Source: Amaricoccus macauensis (GTDB lineage Bacteria > Pseudomonadota > Alphaproteobacteria > Rhodobacterales > Rhodobacteraceae). From it: 64,000 bases of DNA. The notes under the pieces were generated by a model. The model did not search any database, was not told the origin of the DNA, and saw nothing but the letters and a program-made list of their open reading frames with translations. Shown here piece by piece: positions 28,457 through 37,372 of this stretch; the first letter of the stretch is position 1; each line of letters begins with the position of its first letter. Location of the stretch: assembly GCF_014201905.1 (NCBI RefSeq), contig NZ_JACHFM010000001.1:1130994-1194993 (forward strand), written 5' to 3'. The translations under genes were made by a program, and so were the position numbers.

Positions 28457-29338
28457 TCAGGCGGTTGTCAACAACTCCGCCGCCGAACCCGTCGTCGTCT
28501 CAAGCCGCTTGCGCAACTTGTTCAGCGCCTGCGCCTCGAGCTGCCGGATCCGCTCCTTGGAGAGCCCGAGCTCCTGCCCGAGGCTTTCGAGGGTGCGCGG
28601 CTCGTCGCGCAGCTTGCGCTCCACGATGATCATCCGCTCGCGGGCATTGAGCGAGGCAAGCGCCTCGGCGAGCCACCCGCGGACCCGGGCGAGATCGGCA
28701 TTGCGCGTCACCGTCTCGGCCGCCTGCGGCGCGTCATCCTCCAGCGTCTCGAGCCACTCGCGGCCCTCTTCGCCTGCCTGCTGCGCGTTGAGCGAGAAAT
28801 CCGCCCCGGCGAGGCGCGCGTCCATCATCTCCACGTCACGCAGCGGAACGCCCACCTCTTCGGCGATCTTCTCGCGCAGCTGCTGGCCGTCGAGCACCTC
28901 GCCGTTGGCACCGGCTTCGCGCTCCAGCCTGGCACGCACCCGGCGCAGATTGAAGAACAGCGCCTTCTGCGACGAGGTCGAGCCGGTGCGCACCATCGAC
29001 CAGTTGCGCATCACGTAGTCCTGGATCGACGCCTTGATCCACCACACCGCATAGGTCGAGAACCGCACGCCGCGGTCGGGATCGAACTTTTCCGCCGCCT
29101 TCATCAGGCCGACACCGGCCTCCTGAATCAGATCCGGCATCGGCGCACCGTACCGGCGGTAGCGGGATGCCATCGAGATCGCGAGACGCATGTAGGCGTT
29201 CACCAGCCGGTGCAACGCCTTTTCGTCCCGCTGGTCCCGCCAGGCGCGGGCCAGTGCCAGCTCGGTATCGACGTCGAGCATCTCCGCGCCCATCGCGCGC
29301 CGCGCAACCGTCCGAAGTCCGGGATCCTGGAATGCCAT
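28457..29338 (-). CDS. rpoH2: RNA polymerase sigma-32 type factor, RpoHII-like
   Basis: Alternative sigma factor of the RpoH group (293 aa from ATG 29338, preceded by GGAGGAGGG). Region 2 reads DLIQEAGVGLMKAAEKFDP and RFSTYAVWWIKASIQDYV; the RpoH box appears as QKALFFNLRR; region 4 ends with SKERIRQLEAQALNKLR. The divergent N-terminus and TGSTSSQKALFF context recall RpoHII of Rhodobacter, which directs the singlet-oxygen/oxidative stress regulon, rather than the heat-shock RpoHI. An RpoE-type promoter upstream (29423-29450) supports this. Assignment as H2 rather than H1 is from memory of the family. Confidence 0.88.
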   Translation of the reverse strand: MAFQDPGLRTVARRAMGAEMLDVDTELALARAWRDQRDEKALHRLVNAYMRLAISMASRYRRYGAPMPDLIQEAGVGLMKAAEKFDPDRGVRFSTYAVWWIKASIQDYVMRNWSMVRTGSTSSQKALFFNLRRVRARLEREAGANGEVLDGQQLREKIAEEVGVPLRDVEMMDARLAGADFSLNAQQAGEEGREWLETLEDDAPQAAETVTRNADLARVRGWLAEALASLNARERMIIVERKLRDEPRTLESLGQELGLSKERIRQLEAQALNKLRKRLETTTGSAAELLTTA

Positions 29339-29422
29339 CTCGTGCCCTCCTCCGGCTCGTGAAGCCCGGCCCCCCTGGCCGCGCCCTGTACAGGCCTGTC
29401 GATTCAGGCTTGTCTGAAAGCT

Positions 29423-29450
29423 GATACGCGTCGACTGAACCGTTGGATCA
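29423..29450 (-). promoter_or_regulatory. RpoE (ECF11)-type promoter of rpoH2
   Basis: Minus strand TGATCC (29450-29445), exactly 18 bases, then TATC (29426-29423). This matches the TGATCC-N18-TAT pattern of the Rhodobacter sigma-E/ChrR regulon, in which rpoHII is a known target. It lies about 85 bases upstream of the rpoH2 ATG. Confidence 0.7.
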
Positions 29451-29631
29451 CCCCAGAGTTCCATCCGGCCCACGATTTCCTCCCGCCTGCCGCCGGCCGC
29501 GGATCGTTCCCGCGGCGCAACTGCCCGGAAAAGGGCCGACTTCAGGCGCGAGACACCGTGACAATCCAGCACGCTTGCGCTGTGGCACGATGACGTGAAC
29601 TGTGGCATCGTTCATCCAGAGGCTCCCCCCA

Positions 29632-30327
29632 ATGTACACTCTCGCGATCGCCGACCGTGCCTATTCCAGCTGGTCCCTCCGGGGCTGGCTCCTTGTTGTC
29701 CGGTTCGGATTGACGGCCACGGTGGAATCCGGGCGCCTATATACCTCTGGACTGAGTGATCTTCTGGAGCACTACGCCCCGGCGACGACGGTTCCGGCGC
29801 TGCGGATCGCCGGGGATGGCCCGGAGCGGGTGGTCTGGGACAGCCTCGCCATTGCCGAGACTCTGGCCGAACTGCACCCCGAGGCGGGGCACTGGCCCGC
29901 GGAGCCGGTGGCGCGCGGCCTCGCGCGGTCGCTGGCCGCCGAAATGCACGCGGGCTTCCAGAGCCTGCGCACCGCCTGCCCGATGAACCTGCGCCGCGCC
30001 TACGTGGGATTCGACCCCTCGCCCGAGGTGCTGAGGGACCTCAAGCGCATCGAGCTGCTGTGGCGGGTGGCCCGGGAGGCCGCACCGAACGACGGACCGT
30101 GGCTCTTCGGCGACTACTGCGCCGCCGACGCATTCTTCGCGCCGGTTGCCGCGCGCATCGCCACCTACGACCTGCCAGTCAGCGCCGAGAACGCGACTTA
30201 CGTGCTGGCCCATCTCGGGGATCGCTGCTTCCTCGACTGGCGCGCCGCCGCGCTCGCCGATCCGGTCGAGCTGGAACGCTACGACCTCGCGCTTCCCGAA
30301 CTGCCGTGGCCCGGGCCTCTGGTCTGA
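29632..30327 (+). CDS. Glutathione S-transferase family protein
   Basis: Cytosolic GST-fold protein (231 aa). It begins MYTLAIADRAYSSWSLRGWLL, matching the thioredoxin-fold start of a common bacterial GST subgroup in which Ser in SSWS activates glutathione; VPALRIAGDGPERVVWDSLAI contains the cis-Pro and DSLAI glutathione site. The helical C-terminal domain follows from about residue 85. I prefer the ATG at 29632; GTG 29602 would add ten unlikely residues. It is divergent from rpoH2 and may share its stress context. Substrate unknown. Confidence 0.88.
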   Translation: MYTLAIADRAYSSWSLRGWLLVVRFGLTATVESGRLYTSGLSDLLEHYAPATTVPALRIAGDGPERVVWDSLAIAETLAELHPEAGHWPAEPVARGLARSLAAEMHAGFQSLRTACPMNLRRAYVGFDPSPEVLRDLKRIELLWRVAREAAPNDGPWLFGDYCAADAFFAPVAARIATYDLPVSAENATYVLAHLGDRCFLDWRAAALADPVELERYDLALPELPWPGPLV

Positions 30328-30395
30328 GCGGTTAACCCTTCCGCAACGCTGGCCCGCCACCGTCTGCCCGTCGCAACGCGGGCAAGGTGAGGGGC

Positions 30396-31898
30396 ATGGT
30401 GGCGCGCGCCTACACGGTGGCTTTTCAGGGCGTCGAGGCTCGCCTCGTCGAGGTGCAGTGCGCGATCACCGCCGGCCTGCCGGCCTTCAACCTCGTGGGG
30501 CTGCCGGACAAGGCGGTCTCGGAGGCGAAGGAGCGGGTGCGCGCCGCGATGACCGCCATGGGCCTCGCGCTGCCGGCGAAGCGGATCACCGTCAACCTCT
30601 CGCCCGCCGACCTGCCGAAGGAGGGCTCGCACTTCGACCTGCCGATCGCGCTGGCGCTGCTCGCGGCGATGGAGGTGCTGCCGAGCGACGAAGTGGCGGC
30701 GCAGGTGGCGCTTGGCGAGCTCTCGCTCGACGGCTCGCTCGTGCCGGTGATCGGCGCGCTGCCCGCGGCGCTCGCAGCGGCGGAGGCCGACTGCGGCCTC
30801 ATCTGTCCGGCGGCCTGCGGCGCCGAGGCGGCGTGGGTCGGCGCCGTGCAGGTCATCGCCCCGAAAACGCTCCTCGCCCTCGTCAACCATTTCACCGGCC
30901 GCGGCGCCCTCGCCCCGGCCGAACCCGGCACCGTGCCCGATACCGCCCCGCGCAAGGACTTCGCCGAGGTGAAGGGTCAGGAGAGGGCCAAGCGCGCGCT
31001 CGAGATCGCCGCCGCCGGGCGGCATCACCTGCTGATGGTCGGGCCGCCCGGCTCCGGCAAGTCGATGCTCGCCGCGCGCCTGCCCGGCATCCTGCCGCCG
31101 CTCGAACCCTCGGAGGCGCTGGAGACCTCGATGATCCACTCCCTCGCCGGCCTGCTGGACGAAGGCGGCATCTCGCGTGCCCGGCCGTTCCGCACCCCGC
31201 ACCACACCGCGTCGATGGCGGCGATCGTCGGTGGCGGGCGCAGCGCCAAGCCCGGCGAGATCAGCCTCGCCCATCACGGCGTCCTCTTTCTCGACGAGTT
31301 GCCCGAGTTCTCCCGGCCCGTGCTCGAAACCCTGCGCCAGCCCATCGAGACCGGCGACGTGGTCGTCGCCCGCGCCAACGCCCACGTGCGCTATCCCTGC
31401 CGCTTCATGCTGGTCGCCGCAGCGAACCCCTGCCGCTGCGGGCATCTCGCCGACCCGGGCCGCGCCTGCGCCCGGGTGCCGGACTGCGGGGCGGAGTATC
31501 TCGGCCGCATCTCCGGGCCGCTCCTCGACCGCTTCGACCTGCGCATCGAAGTGCCGCCTGTGACAGTGGACGATCTCGCCGGAGCACCCTCCGGCGAGCC
31601 GAGCACTGCCATCGCCGCGCGCGTCGCGTCCGCCCGCGCGGTCCAGCGGGCACGCTTCGACGGCATCGACGGTGTCGCGGTCAATGCCGACGCCGAGGGC
31701 GAACTGCTCGATGCCATCGTCGCCCCGAGCGAGGCGGCGCGAAAGCTCGTCTCTGACATCGCCGCCCGCTTCCGGCTGAGCGCGCGGGCCTACCACCGCG
31801 TCCTCCGCGTCGCCCGCACCGTCGCGGATCTGGAGGCGAGCGCCGGCGTCGAGCGCCGCCACATCGCCGAGGCTGCCGGCTACCGCCTCGCGCTCTGA
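30396..31898 (+). CDS. comM: YifB/ComM-family AAA ATPase (Mg-chelatase-like)
   Basis: AAA+ ATPase of the ComM/YifB family (500 aa); ComM is a bidirectional helicase promoting branch migration during natural transformation. Domains: an N-terminal Lon-like (ChlI) fold with VGLPDKAVSEAKERVRAA; a Mg-chelatase AAA core with Walker A GPPGSGKSM and Walker B VLFLDELPEF; RPFRTPHHTASMAAIVGGG; four cysteines in NPCRCGHLADPGRACARVPDC; and the C-terminal SARAYHRVLRVARTVADL. ATG 30396 has AGGTGAGG upstream. No other competence genes are nearby. Confidence 0.93.
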   Translation: MVARAYTVAFQGVEARLVEVQCAITAGLPAFNLVGLPDKAVSEAKERVRAAMTAMGLALPAKRITVNLSPADLPKEGSHFDLPIALALLAAMEVLPSDEVAAQVALGELSLDGSLVPVIGALPAALAAAEADCGLICPAACGAEAAWVGAVQVIAPKTLLALVNHFTGRGALAPAEPGTVPDTAPRKDFAEVKGQERAKRALEIAAAGRHHLLMVGPPGSGKSMLAARLPGILPPLEPSEALETSMIHSLAGLLDEGGISRARPFRTPHHTASMAAIVGGGRSAKPGEISLAHHGVLFLDELPEFSRPVLETLRQPIETGDVVVARANAHVRYPCRFMLVAAANPCRCGHLADPGRACARVPDCGAEYLGRISGPLLDRFDLRIEVPPVTVDDLAGAPSGEPSTAIAARVASARAVQRARFDGIDGVAVNADAEGELLDAIVAPSEAARKLVSDIAARFRLSARAYHRVLRVARTVADLEASAGVERRHIAEAAGYRLAL

Positions 31899-32021
31899 GC
31901 CAACCCGCGCGTCCGCCGGACTGACCCGGTCCGGGCCGAAGACCGGGCGGCTCCGGCGACCGGTTGTCGCCGCCGGCATCCCCCGGAACGACCCGCGTCT
32001 CGGGCACCGGTTTCCCGACGG

Positions 32022-32050
32022 TTAACCGCGAACGACATTTCCTTTATAAT
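32022..32050 (+). promoter_or_regulatory. Sigma-70-type promoter upstream of surE
   Basis: TTAACC (32022-32027), 17 bases, TATAAT (32045-32050): four of six and six of six consensus matches in an AT-rich patch that stands out from the surroundings. Transcription would start near 32057, giving a leader of about 95 bases before surE. Confidence 0.6.
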
Positions 32051-32153
32051 CATATATTTGAGCAATGCGCGCAACTTGCGCACCCGCCACCGGCTGGACG
32101 TGCCCGATGCTTCTGCCTAGAACATCCGGCAAACGGGGCAGCGGGGCAGCGAC

Positions 32154-32939
32154 ATGCGGATACTGGTCACCAACGACGACGGAATCAGCGCGCCCGGCCT
32201 TGTCGTCGCCGAGGAGATCGCCAACGCCCTCGCGGGCGCCGACGGCGAGGTCTGGGTCGTCGCCCCCGCCTTCGAACAGTCCGGCGTCGGCCACTGCGTC
32301 TCCTACATCCGTCCGATGCGCCTCGAAAAGCTCGGAGAGCGCCGCTTCGCCGTGGAGGGCTCGCCCGCCGACTGCGTGCTCGCCGGCGTCGGCGAGATCA
32401 TGCGCGACGCGCCGCCCGACCTCATCCTCTCCGGGGTCAACCGCGGCCACAACGTCGCCGAGGACACCGTCTATTCCGGCACCATCGGCGCCGCCATGGA
32501 AGGCGCGCTCCACGGCTTCCGCTCCGTGGCCATGTCGCAGTACTACGGCCGTCCGGGCACCGGTCCCTCCGATCCCTTCGCCGCCGCCCGCGCCCACGGC
32601 GCCGACGTGGTGGGGCGGCTCCTCGCCGCCGACGTCTGGCCCCGCGAGCGCTACGCCGCCTTTCACAACGTGAACTTCCCCGCCGTCGACGCCGGCGCGG
32701 TGCAGGGCGTGAAGGCCACCTTCCAGGGCTGGCGCCCTGCCCCCACCTTCGGCGTGCTGCCGCACGTGGCGCCGAACGGCCGGACCTTCCTCTGGCTCAC
32801 CAATTCGCCGGGCAACTCCAGCGGAGCGGAAGGCTCGGACTCGCGCGAATGCCATGACGGCTTCATCACCGTGACGCCGCTCACCGCCGACCTGACGGCA
32901 CACTCCCTCGTTGAACCGCTTGCGCGGGCCCTCGGATAA
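32154..32939 (+). CDS. surE: 5'/3'-nucleotidase SurE
   Basis: Metal-dependent nucleoside monophosphate phosphatase (261 aa) linked to stationary-phase survival. It begins [16 protein letters not shown], with the Asp-Asp metal site in NDDG; further motifs are [12 protein letters not shown] (Ser and metal contacts) and [26 protein letters not shown]. It is the first of three genes surE-pcm-nlpD that are conserved together in many proteobacteria; pcm follows after 17 bases. Confidence 0.96.
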   Translation: MRILVTNDDGISAPGLVVAEEIANALAGADGEVWVVAPAFEQSGVGHCVSYIRPMRLEKLGERRFAVEGSPADCVLAGVGEIMRDAPPDLILSGVNRGHNVAEDTVYSGTIGAAMEGALHGFRSVAMSQYYGRPGTGPSDPFAAARAHGADVVGRLLAADVWPRERYAAFHNVNFPAVDAGAVQGVKATFQGWRPAPTFGVLPHVAPNGRTFLWLTNSPGNSSGAEGSDSRECHDGFITVTPLTADLTAHSLVEPLARALG

Positions 32940-32956
32940 GGCAAGGCTTACATTCC

Positions 32957-33604
32957 ATGCACCCGGCAGAACAGCAGATGCAGTTCGTCTATACCCTGCG
33001 CTCGCGCGGGGTGATGAACGCCGAGGTGCTGAAGGCGATGGAGGCAACGCCCCGCGCCGACTTCCTCGAAGGCATCTTTCGCGAGCGATCGTTCGAGGAC
33101 ACGCCGCTCCCGATCGAATGCGGCCAGACGATCAGCCAGCCGACCGTGGTCGGCCTCATGACCCAGGCGCTCGAGGTGACGCGGCGCTGCAAGGTGCTCG
33201 AGATCGGCACTGGCTCGGGATATCAGGCGGCGATCCTCTCGCGCCTCGCCCGACGGGTCTACACCGTCGAGCGCCACCGCCGCCTCGCCCGGCGGGCGAA
33301 GGATCTGCTGCTGAAGCTCGCGCTCCACAACATCACCGTCGTGCATGGTGACGGCTCGCTCGGTCTGCCCGAGCAGGCCCCGTTCGACCGGATCCTCCTG
33401 ACCGCCGCGGCAGAGGATCCGCCGCAGCCGCTCATCGACCAGCTGCGGCCCGGCGGCATCATGGTGCTGCCGGTCGGCCAGAGCAGCGCGGTGCAGACAT
33501 TGATCCGAATTGAAAAGACCGAGGCGGGGCTTGACTATACCGACCTCGGACCCGTGCGGTTCGTGCCCCTTGTCGAAGGCGTGGCGCACGACGTATTGGA
33601 ATGA
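32957..33604 (+). CDS. pcm: Protein-L-isoaspartate O-methyltransferase
   Basis: SAM-dependent enzyme (215 aa) that methylates L-isoaspartyl residues in damaged proteins so they can be repaired. Class I methyltransferase motif I is [19 protein letters not shown], with the preceding [17 protein letters not shown] segment typical of the family, and [22 protein letters not shown] further on. Its stop overlaps the start of the nlpD-like gene by four bases (ATGA). Length is normal. Confidence 0.96.
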   Translation: MHPAEQQMQFVYTLRSRGVMNAEVLKAMEATPRADFLEGIFRERSFEDTPLPIECGQTISQPTVVGLMTQALEVTRRCKVLEIGTGSGYQAAILSRLARRVYTVERHRRLARRAKDLLLKLALHNITVVHGDGSLGLPEQAPFDRILLTAAAEDPPQPLIDQLRPGGIMVLPVGQSSAVQTLIRIEKTEAGLDYTDLGPVRFVPLVEGVAHDVLE

Positions 33605-34845
33605 CCGGTGTGAGAATGACGGGAGACACGGGCATGCAGCGCACCCCCGACAGCGGCGACACGCCCCCTGGTCCGGTCGCGACCAGAGCGCGTCTGGTGA
33701 GACTGCTCGCCCTCTCGGCGGCGGTCGGACTCGCGGGCTGTGCGGGCAACACCTGGAACCCTTGGGGCGGCAACGAAGCTCCCGCCGACGCGGGAGCGAC
33801 GTCCTCGGTGCAGAACCTGCCGCCGGACTCGCGCGGCGTCATCACCTACGCCAGCTATCAGGTGGCTGTGGCGCGGGACGGCGACACCCTCGACAGCGTT
33901 GCGGCCCGGGTGGGCACGACGGCCGAGGCGCTCGCCCGGCGGAACGCGCTGCCGTCGAACTATTTCCTGCGTCAGGGCGAGGTCCTGCTCCTGCCCGACG
34001 ACGTGGCGCGCCCGGCCTCCGGGCTCGATGGCGGCGGGGTGACGACCCAGCCGCTCGGCGGCGCCTGGTCGACCGAGAGCGCCGCGGCGGCGATCAATGC
34101 CAGCCCGACCGGCAGCACGACCTCGATGGCCGCGCCTGCGTCGACGAACCCGTTCCAGAACGGCCAGAAGACGCCGCTGATCGATCCGGTGCGTCACCGG
34201 GTCGAGAAGGGCGAGACGGCCTATTCCATCGCCCGGCTCTACGGCGTTTCGGTGACGGCGCTCGCCTCGTGGAACGGACTCGGCCCCGATCTCGGGGTCC
34301 GCGAGAACCAGGAACTGCTGGTGCCGATCGTCAGCGACGCGAACCGCATCTCGAGCGGCACCGACACGCAGCCCGGCCAGGGGACGCCGGTGGCGCCGCC
34401 ACCGCTCGCCGCCGAACCGCTGCCTGAGGACATTGCCGAGGCGCGCGAACCCGCCTCGCCCGAACTCGGGCAGTACCGCACGCCTGCGGGTGGTCGGCTG
34501 GGCGCACCGGTGAGCGGCGAGGTAACCCGCAAGTTCAACTCCGCGCATCCGAACGGCATCGCCTTCGCCGCATCGCCCGGAACCTCGGTGCGTGCGTCGG
34601 GCTCGGGCGAGGTCGCGGCCGTCACCGACGCTGTTGGCGGGCTCGGCACCATTGTGCTGATCCGGCACCAGGACGACCTCATCACCACCTATTCCACCCT
34701 CTCCGACGTCACGGTGAAGGAGGGAGACCGGGTGCAGAGTGGTCAGGTGATCGGCAAGGTCGCCCAGCGCGACAAGCCGGAGCTGCAGTTCGACGTGTTC
34801 CGCGGCACCACCAACGTTGACCCGACTCCCTACCTCGGGGGCTGA
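33601..34845 (+). CDS. nlpD: NlpD-like lipoprotein: two LysM domains and degenerate M23 (LytM) domain
   Basis: Envelope lipoprotein (414 aa) that in other bacteria activates septal amidases. A basic N-terminus and hydrophobic stretch end in the lipobox LAGC (about residue 47). LysM repeats lie near [20 protein letters not shown] and [16 protein letters not shown]. The C-terminal M23 domain starts at [13 protein letters not shown]. Zinc ligands are lost: the usual H-x3-D segment reads NGIAFAA and the H-x-H motif reads LQFDVFRG, so it should be non-catalytic, like NlpD and EnvC. Start overlaps pcm; ATGs at 33616 and 33634 are alternatives. Confidence 0.92.
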   Translation: MTGVRMTGDTGMQRTPDSGDTPPGPVATRARLVRLLALSAAVGLAGCAGNTWNPWGGNEAPADAGATSSVQNLPPDSRGVITYASYQVAVARDGDTLDSVAARVGTTAEALARRNALPSNYFLRQGEVLLLPDDVARPASGLDGGGVTTQPLGGAWSTESAAAAINASPTGSTTSMAAPASTNPFQNGQKTPLIDPVRHRVEKGETAYSIARLYGVSVTALASWNGLGPDLGVRENQELLVPIVSDANRISSGTDTQPGQGTPVAPPPLAAEPLPEDIAEAREPASPELGQYRTPAGGRLGAPVSGEVTRKFNSAHPNGIAFAASPGTSVRASGSGEVAAVTDAVGGLGTIVLIRHQDDLITTYSTLSDVTVKEGDRVQSGQVIGKVAQRDKPELQFDVFRGTTNVDPTPYLGG

Positions 34846-34863
34846 GGCGACAGCGGGCGCGCG

Positions 34864-34987
34864 AGCACCGGCCTCGGGGAGCCGTCCCGGCTCCCGCTCG
34901 ACCGGTGCTTGACGCTTCGCCGCCTTTGCGGCTCCGCTCCGGCGGAACAGGCTTCGCCCGTGAAGAAGGGAGTTCTCCCCGCCTGTT
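34864..34987 (+). repeat. Cluster of inverted repeats behind nlpD
   Basis: AGCACCGG/CCGGTGCT (34864-34871 and 34902-34909) enclose GGGAGCCG-TCC-CGGCTCCC (34877-34895). A second nested pair is AACAGGC/GCCTGTT (34946-34952 and 34981-34987) around GGGAG-TT-CTCCC (34968-34979). The first could end surE-pcm-nlpD transcription, although no T-run follows. The block fills the gap before the orphan dnaE2 fragment. Confidence 0.5.
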
Positions 34988-35096
34988 GGCGGGGCCCCTC
35001 GTCCCTGCCCGATAGGGTTTCTGCCAGTATGAAAACCGAAACAGAGCCTTCCCATTGGCTTGACCGAGGGCCGGGAAATGTTCCACATTCGTTCTC

Positions 35097-35552
35097 ATGA
35101 TGGCCGACGATCTCCGCCCACCGGGCTGGCCCCGACCGCCCTATTGCATGACCGCCGCGCAGCTCGCCGAGCCGCCGGGAGGCCGCCGCGTCGCCGTCGC
35201 CGGGATCGTCACCTGCCGGCAGCGGCCCGGCACGGCGAAGGGCGTCATCTTCCTGACGCTGGAGGACGAGACCGGCACGGCGAACGTGGTGGTCTGGGCG
35301 AAGATCTTCGAGCAATTCCGGCGGGCGGTGATCGCCGGACGCTGCCTCAAGGTGACGGGTCGGCTGCAGCGCGACGGTGACGTGGTGCATGTGGTGGCCG
35401 AGCGGATCGAGGACATCTCGCATCTTCTCGACCGGATTGCCGGAATCGTCGCCCTGCCCGCCCCGACGCAATGGCCGCGCGGTGAGGGAGATTCACGCCA
35501 CGCGCCGGCTGTTGACCGGGCCGCGCTTGGATTGGCGGCGAGCCGCGGCTAG
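35097..35552 (+). pseudogene. dnaE2: Orphan C-terminal fragment of error-prone DNA polymerase DnaE2
   Basis: The 151-aa frame matches only the C-terminal OB-fold part of DnaE2 (ImuC): RRVAVAGIVTCRQRPGTAKG, the IFLTLEDETGTANVVVW strand pair, and GRLQRDGDVVHVVAERIEDIS, followed by a non-conserved tail. The rest of the polymerase (about 900 residues) is missing; an in-frame stop at 35061-35063 closes the frame upstream, and the bases before it hold inverted repeats. I read it as a remnant left by deletion. Since it has its own ATG-ATG start, expression as a stand-alone OB-fold protein is possible. imuA and imuB are not in the window. Confidence 0.75.
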
Positions 35553-35605
35553 AAGGTGCCGCGGCCAACTCCCTCTCCGGCCCCGGTTCTCACTTCGAGG
35601 TGGCA

Positions 35606-36301
35606 ATGCGCCTGACCTGCCCGACCTGCGGTGCCGAATACGAGATCGCCGACGCCATGGTGCCGGCGGCCGGGCGGCACGTGCAGTGCACCGCCTGTCA
35701 CGCCCGCTGGTTCGTGCGCGGGGCAGTTGCGCGGCAGGACAGCGAGGACGAGATCATGCAGCGGCTGGAAGCGCGCTCGCACCTCCGGGCCGTGCCGACG
35801 CCCGCCCGGACACCCGCGCCCGAACCGACGCCCGAGCCGATCGCGAAGACACCGCCCCCGGACGCCATGGAATCGCCATCGCTGCCCGCTGAGCCCTCTC
35901 CCCGCGTGGAGACGACAGCGCCCACACCCGCGCCCACCCCGCCATCGGCCCCTTCCGCGCCGGTCGTCCCGGAACTGAAACCGTCGCCAAGGGCGGTTCC
36001 GGCAAAACCGGCCGAGCGGCCGATGGTGGCAAGCGACAACCTGGCGTTGCGTCCGGCGCCACGGCTCGACCTCGGTGCCGAGCCGGAGGCGCTGCCCGCA
36101 CCCGAGACACCACCGAGCCGGTTCGCCCGGGGTCTCGTGGTGGCGCTGGTTCTTGCCGGGCTCGCGCTCTCGATCTACACGTGGCGGGCGGAAATCGCCG
36201 CCGGTCTTCCTGCCGCTGCGCCGGCTCTCGACGTTTATGGCCGGGCGGTGGACGATTTGCGAATCGAGCTCGACCGGCAGATCGACGGACTGCGCGACTG
36301 A
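35606..36301 (+). CDS. MJ0042-type zinc-ribbon, proline-rich membrane protein
   Basis: 231-aa protein of unknown function. The N-terminal zinc ribbon MRLTCPTCGAEYEI...CTACHARW has the CxxC-x(n)-CxxC pattern of the MJ0042 domain. It is followed by a long Pro/Ala-rich low-complexity linker (about residues 65-165), one membrane helix (GLVVALVLAGLALSIYTW) and a short tail ending QIDGLRD. The ATG at 35606 has GAGG five bases upstream. In many alphaproteobacteria this gene type lies next to ftsEX; here ftsEX is 21 kb away. Confidence 0.85.
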   Translation: MRLTCPTCGAEYEIADAMVPAAGRHVQCTACHARWFVRGAVARQDSEDEIMQRLEARSHLRAVPTPARTPAPEPTPEPIAKTPPPDAMESPSLPAEPSPRVETTAPTPAPTPPSAPSAPVVPELKPSPRAVPAKPAERPMVASDNLALRPAPRLDLGAEPEALPAPETPPSRFARGLVVALVLAGLALSIYTWRAEIAAGLPAAAPALDVYGRAVDDLRIELDRQIDGLRD

Positions 36302-36417
36302 GTCCACGCGGCCTGCTGGCCAGCGAATCGGTAGAACTTGCGTCAAAATCCTGATGACGCGTCTCCGGGCCGATCCTATACTGCGGTAAAACAGGCACAG
36401 ACCGAGGGCAGATCATC

Positions 36418-37200
36418 ATGCGCGTCGTACTTGCGGCAATTGCCGCGTGCGTGCTCATGTCTTGTGGCGGCGGATCCGGGACAGCGCCGAACGTCAGCCG
36501 GGCGGTCGGGATTCCGCGGGCTTTCGGCGATGCGGCACCGCACGAGTGGTCCAGCGTGACGCCGGCGCACTACGCCGTCCACGGTATCGACGTGTCGAAG
36601 TATCAGGGAGACATCGACTGGTACCGGGTTCGCAACTCGGGCGTCGGCTTTGCCTTCATCAAGGCGACCGAAGGCGGAGACCACGCCGACGAGCGCTTCC
36701 TCGACAACTGGACCCGCGCGCGCTCGGCGGGGATGGCGCGAGGCGCCTACCATTACTTCTATTTCTGCCGGCCGGCCCTCGAACAGGCGGCGTGGTTCAT
36801 GAACCACGTGCCGCGCGACCCCACGGCGCTGCCGCCGGTCCTCGATCTGGAATGGACGCACAAGTCGAAGACCTGCACCTATCGTCCGGATCCGGCCACC
36901 GTGCAGCGCGAGGCGCTGGCCTTCCTGCAGGCCGTCGGAATCTACTACCGCAAGCGACCGGTGATCTACACGACGGTCGACTTCTACCAGGACAACCGGC
37001 TCTGGGAGCTTCGGGGCTATCCGTTCTGGCTGAGATCAGTGGCCGGGCATCCGTCGGAAATCTACCCGGGCCAGAGCTGGGCGTTCTGGCAGTATACCGG
37101 GACCGGGATCGTCGACGGCATCGAAGGCCTGACGGATCTCAACGTCTTTGCCGGTACGCAAGGACAGCTCGGCGGATGGACCGTCCCCGCGTACCAGTAG
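36418..37200 (+). CDS. Glycoside hydrolase family 25 lysozyme, lipoprotein
   Basis: Predicted muramidase of the GH25 family (260 aa), cleaving the MurNAc-GlcNAc bond of peptidoglycan. The signal peptide ends in the lipobox LMSC (Cys16), indicating a lipid-anchored envelope protein. GH25 signatures: HGIDVSKYQGDIDW with catalytic-site Asp, FAFIKATEGGDHADERF, GAYHYFYF, PPVLDLEW (catalytic Asp-Glu region) and the closing FWQYTGTG. It stands alone, with about 115 bases upstream and 170 downstream. GH25 enzymes in Gram-negatives often relate to wall remodelling; the role here is not known. Confidence 0.92.
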   Translation: MRVVLAAIAACVLMSCGGGSGTAPNVSRAVGIPRAFGDAAPHEWSSVTPAHYAVHGIDVSKYQGDIDWYRVRNSGVGFAFIKATEGGDHADERFLDNWTRARSAGMARGAYHYFYFCRPALEQAAWFMNHVPRDPTALPPVLDLEWTHKSKTCTYRPDPATVQREALAFLQAVGIYYRKRPVIYTTVDFYQDNRLWELRGYPFWLRSVAGHPSEIYPGQSWAFWQYTGTGIVDGIEGLTDLNVFAGTQGQLGGWTVPAYQ

Positions 37201-37372
37201 CAAGTCCCTGCCGGGACGCGCGACGGAGTCCCGGATAGAAGTCACGCAGGTTTGACTTCGCAGGGGCGCCTCCCTAAAAGGCCCGAGGCGTCCATGCGCC
37301 AAAATACGCAATAATATGTCGCGGCCGTCCGATTCTCGGACCCGCGCTCGGTGGAGAGGGGAACAGCCGGCA

